From Mycolicibacterium sp. MU0053 (GTDB lineage: Bacteria; Actinomycetota; Actinomycetes; Mycobacteriales; Mycobacteriaceae): a stretch of DNA of 64,000 bases. Within the stretch, counting starts at the first letter, position 1, and the number at the start of each line of letters is the position of its first letter. This document shows, in pieces, positions 62,341 to 64,000 of the stretch. The stretch is taken from the NCBI RefSeq assembly GCF_963378095.1, contig NZ_OY726397.1:3472001-3536000 (forward strand), in the 5' to 3' direction. The notes beneath the pieces are model-generated. The model did not search any database. It had not been told where the DNA came from and saw only the letters and a list, made by a program, of their open reading frames with translations. The position numbers were made by a program, and so were the translations under genes.

Positions 62341-62663
62341 ACGATGGCTCAGTTCCACACGCGATTCAGCAGTTCTTCGCTGCCTACTTCCACCAGGATT
62401 GGGATCTGGAAGCCGACGATTGGCAAGGAGTCGTCGACATCTACGTCAACGACGACCCCACCGCCGCACCCCTACGGACACTGGCCCAGGAAATTGACAA
62501 CCTACGCGAGACCCGTACCGAGCCTGAACTTGAGCAACTCCTGGCGCACACGATCGGCGCCTACCATAACCCCCGGCCCCTGCCCTTTACAGAATGGCTG
62601 GGGCAGGTCGCCCACCGGCTGCGCCTGCACGCCACCGCAATCGAGAATGGCACCGCGCTCTGA
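62337..62663 (+). CDS. CdiI-like immunity protein, copy 2
   Basis: 108 aa; ATGA overlap with copy 1 (62337-62340). A clear paralogue of copy 1: AIQQFFAAYFHQDWDLEADDW, APLRTLAQEIDNLRETR, NPRPLPFTEWLGQVAHRLRLHATAIENG. The two differ through the middle (about residues 30-75), the part expected to contact the toxin, which suggests different toxin specificities. No second toxin is visible next to it. Confidence 0.75.
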   Translation: MNDGSVPHAIQQFFAAYFHQDWDLEADDWQGVVDIYVNDDPTAAPLRTLAQEIDNLRETRTEPELEQLLAHTIGAYHNPRPLPFTEWLGQVAHRLRLHATAIENGTAL

Positions 62664-62784
62664 ACACCATGAGGGACACTCAACTTCGCCTGTTCCACCA
62701 GGAATGGGGTTTCGGGCCGACCCCACGCGGCGGTTAGGACACAGGGGCCTTCGCCAGCCCGATGCAGCACCGAATGGACTGATC

Positions 62785-62931
62785 ATGGACGCACGAATAC
62801 TTGACGATGCAATCGTCATGAGCACTAGAGATTCCGTCATTCCCGCAGTCGACCGCTGGAAGGTCATTACTGCGTACGGCCCCGAACACGGTTGCGCTAC
62901 CTCAATTGATGAACGCAACATTGCTCCGTAG
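62785..62931 (+). CDS. Hypothetical protein, 48 aa
   Basis: ATG 62785 opens 48 codons to TAG 62931 (MDARILDDAIVMSTRDSV..., DRWKVITAYGPEHGC...). Codons such as ATA, CTT, ACT and AGA are unlike the host genes. No ribosome site or recognised domain. It may be a fragment of another cargo gene. The rest of 62664-62950 holds a 22-codon frame with FHQEWGFG (62670-62738), possibly a stub of a third immunity copy, and nothing else I can recognise. Confidence 0.3.
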   Translation: MDARILDDAIVMSTRDSVIPAVDRWKVITAYGPEHGCATSIDERNIAP

Positions 62932-62958
62932 CGCCGCTGACCGGTAGCGGGTGCAACG

Positions 62959-62964
62959 TAAAGT
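62959..62964 (+). promoter_or_regulatory. -10 box of leaderless VOC gene
   Basis: TAAAGT, 7 nt before ATG 62972; argues against the in-frame GTG at 62951. Confidence 0.5.
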
Positions 62965-62971
62965 CGCGACT

Positions 62972-63388
62972 ATGGATCAACGCATCAGCCTGATCACGCT
63001 CGGCGTCGACAACCTCGCATGCAGCCGGGCTTTCTTCGAACAGGGCCTGGGCTGGACGGCCAGCGGCGAGTACGACGAGGTGGCGTTCTACCAACTGCCC
63101 GGCATCGCGCTCGCGCTGTTTGGTCGCGCCGATCTCGCCGCGGACACCGGGGTGGCGGTCGACGGCCGGTTCAGCGGTATCAGCATCGCGATCAACGAAC
63201 GCACCGAAGCCGACGTCGACGCCGTGATGGCCCGAGTGCAGGCCGCCGGAGCCACCGTCGTCAAACCGCCGCACAAGACCTATTGGGGTGGTTACTCCGG
63301 CTACTTCGCCGACCTCGACGGTCACGTCTGGGAAGTCGCCGTGAACCCGGCCTGGACCATCAATGCTGATGGCACCGTGACGATCTGA
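62972..63388 (+). CDS. VOC (glyoxalase/bleomycin-resistance) family protein
   Basis: 138 aa from ATG 62972. VOC fold: ISLITLGVDNLACSRAFFEQGLGWTAS, VAFYQLPGIALALFGR, VDAVMARVQAAGATVVKPPHKTYWGGYSGYFADLDGHVWEVAVNP. The C-terminal FADLDGHVWEV contains the usual metal-site Glu, and the first-strand ligand position is not a His, so metal catalysis is doubtful. Function unknown. Convergent with the LysR gene. Confidence 0.87.
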   Translation: MDQRISLITLGVDNLACSRAFFEQGLGWTASGEYDEVAFYQLPGIALALFGRADLAADTGVAVDGRFSGISIAINERTEADVDAVMARVQAAGATVVKPPHKTYWGGYSGYFADLDGHVWEVAVNPAWTINADGTVTI

Positions 63389-63403
63389 GCGCGGCCGATC
63401 CCG

Positions 63404-64000
63404 TCAGCGTCGACCGCGCTTCGGCCGACCCGGCTTGCCGCCGCCCTTGCCCCCCGCGGCGGCGCGGGCGGCCTGCTTGGCCAGCGTCTTCTCCCGCGCG
63501 GTCCGTTTCGGCACCTGCTGGTCCAGTCCCCGCGATGATCCGGGCCTGCGGCCCCGCACAATCCCGATGAATTCCTCGATCAGCGCGTGCTGCGACCCTT
63601 CCGGAACGGCCAGCGCCACCGGACAGGTCGGCGCGTCGGTGATCGGGCGGTAGGTGAGGTCCTTGCGGTGATACAGCCGTGCGAGCGACTGTGGGACGAC
63701 TAGCGATCCCATCCCGGCGGCGACGAGTTCTATTGCCTCAATGGTGGTTTCGGGCCGGTGATCGACCGTGGCACCGGTACTCGTCCAGGCGAGAACGTCG
63801 TCCAGCGGGAGCAGCACCGGTTCGCCGTCGAGGTCCGCGGCGGTGACCGCGTCGTCGGCACTGAGGAGGTGGTCGGTCGGCACCACGACCACCGTCGTCT
63901 CCTCGTAGAGCGGGATGACGGCCAACCCGGAGGTGTCGGTCGGCAACCGGAGCACCGCCAGGTCGACGGTGCCGGCCCGCACTTCGGCGGCCGCGTCGGC
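63404..64000 (-). CDS. LysR family regulator, 5'-truncated, with basic C-terminal tail
   Basis: The frame runs off the right edge of the window; about 198 codons of the effector-binding domain are visible (AGTVDLAVLRLPTDTSGLAVIPLYEETTVVVVPTDHLLS, LDGEPVLLPLDDVLAW, TIEAIELVAAGMGSLVVPQSLARLYHRKDLTYRPI). This is a LysR substrate domain, and the DNA-binding half lies outside. After the domain comes an unusual tail of about 40 residues rich in Lys, Arg, Gly and Ala (PKRTAREKTLAKQAARAA, GKPGRPKRGRR), which may add non-specific DNA contact. Confidence 0.8.
   Translation of the reverse strand, partial: ADAAAEVRAGTVDLAVLRLPTDTSGLAVIPLYEETTVVVVPTDHLLSADDAVTAADLDGEPVLLPLDDVLAWTSTGATVDHRPETTIEAIELVAAGMGSLVVPQSLARLYHRKDLTYRPITDAPTCPVALAVPEGSQHALIEEFIGIVRGRRPGSSRGLDQQVPKRTAREKTLAKQAARAAAGGKGGGKPGRPKRGRR

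Overview
The window is high-GC actinobacterial DNA from a Mycobacterium/Mycolicibacterium chromosome. From memory, its gene order follows the M. tuberculosis Rv2991-Rv3050c segment (F420 oxidoreductase, tRNA-Glu/Gln, gltX, leuB, serA, ilvCNB, lppZ, gatB, pfkA, gatAC, ligA, mnmA, iscS, etfAB, the methylglucose-lipopolysaccharide genes, serB2, ctaD, fecB, adhC, nrdF). Departures from that order are an IS1182-type element, a YjbR/ArsR/SRPBCC insert, a mannitol-type PTS operon where M. tuberculosis has ESX/PPE genes, and a small decayed toxin-immunity locus near the right end. Nothing was searched; identities rest on protein motifs, length and context.

Layout. 0-5 kb: a truncated PPOX gene, two tRNAs, gltX, a fumarylacetoacetate-hydrolase-like gene, and a TetR repressor divergent from a MpaB/Lcp-type oxygenase. 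5-8.6 kb: a phytase-like lipoprotein and an MFS carrier. 8.6-16.4 kb: leuB-serA, an FAD oxidoreductase, and ilvBNC read leftward from a promoter with a 17-codon Ile/Leu/Val leader peptide and an attenuator. 16.4-30 kb: PH-domain and DoxX membrane proteins, lppZ, the IS, gatB-pfkA-gatA-gatC, ligA and small regulators. 30-35 kb: metE-like and lpqA-like genes back to back, then deoR-mtlA divergent from a zinc dehydrogenase. 35-41 kb: mnmA-iscS, an acyltransferase pair, etfBA. 41-47 kb: methyltransferase, GH57 glucan branching enzyme, GT4 glycosyltransferase, hexapeptide acyltransferase and a propeller lipoprotein. 47-60 kb: methyltransferases, echA17, Nudix, ABC ATPase, serB2, ctaD, fecB, adhC, nrdF with NrdR-box-like sites, and TetR. 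60-64 kb: a geranylgeranyl-reductase-like enzyme, the toxin-immunity remnant, a VOC protein and a truncated LysR regulator.

How the parts connect. Charging of tRNA-Gln by the indirect route is represented here by tRNA-Gln, GltX and GatCAB, with MnmA/IscS supplying wobble thiolation of the same tRNA class. Branched-chain and serine synthesis are represented by leuB, ilvBNC, serA and serB2. Many transcripts look leaderless: a TANNNT -10 box sits 6-8 nt before the start codon at more than fifteen genes. The most distinctive findings are the ilvB attenuator, the IS inserted exactly at a shared CTAG stop overlap, and the EspC-like / RNase A-like toxin / duplicated CdiI-like remnant at 61.4-62.9 kb.
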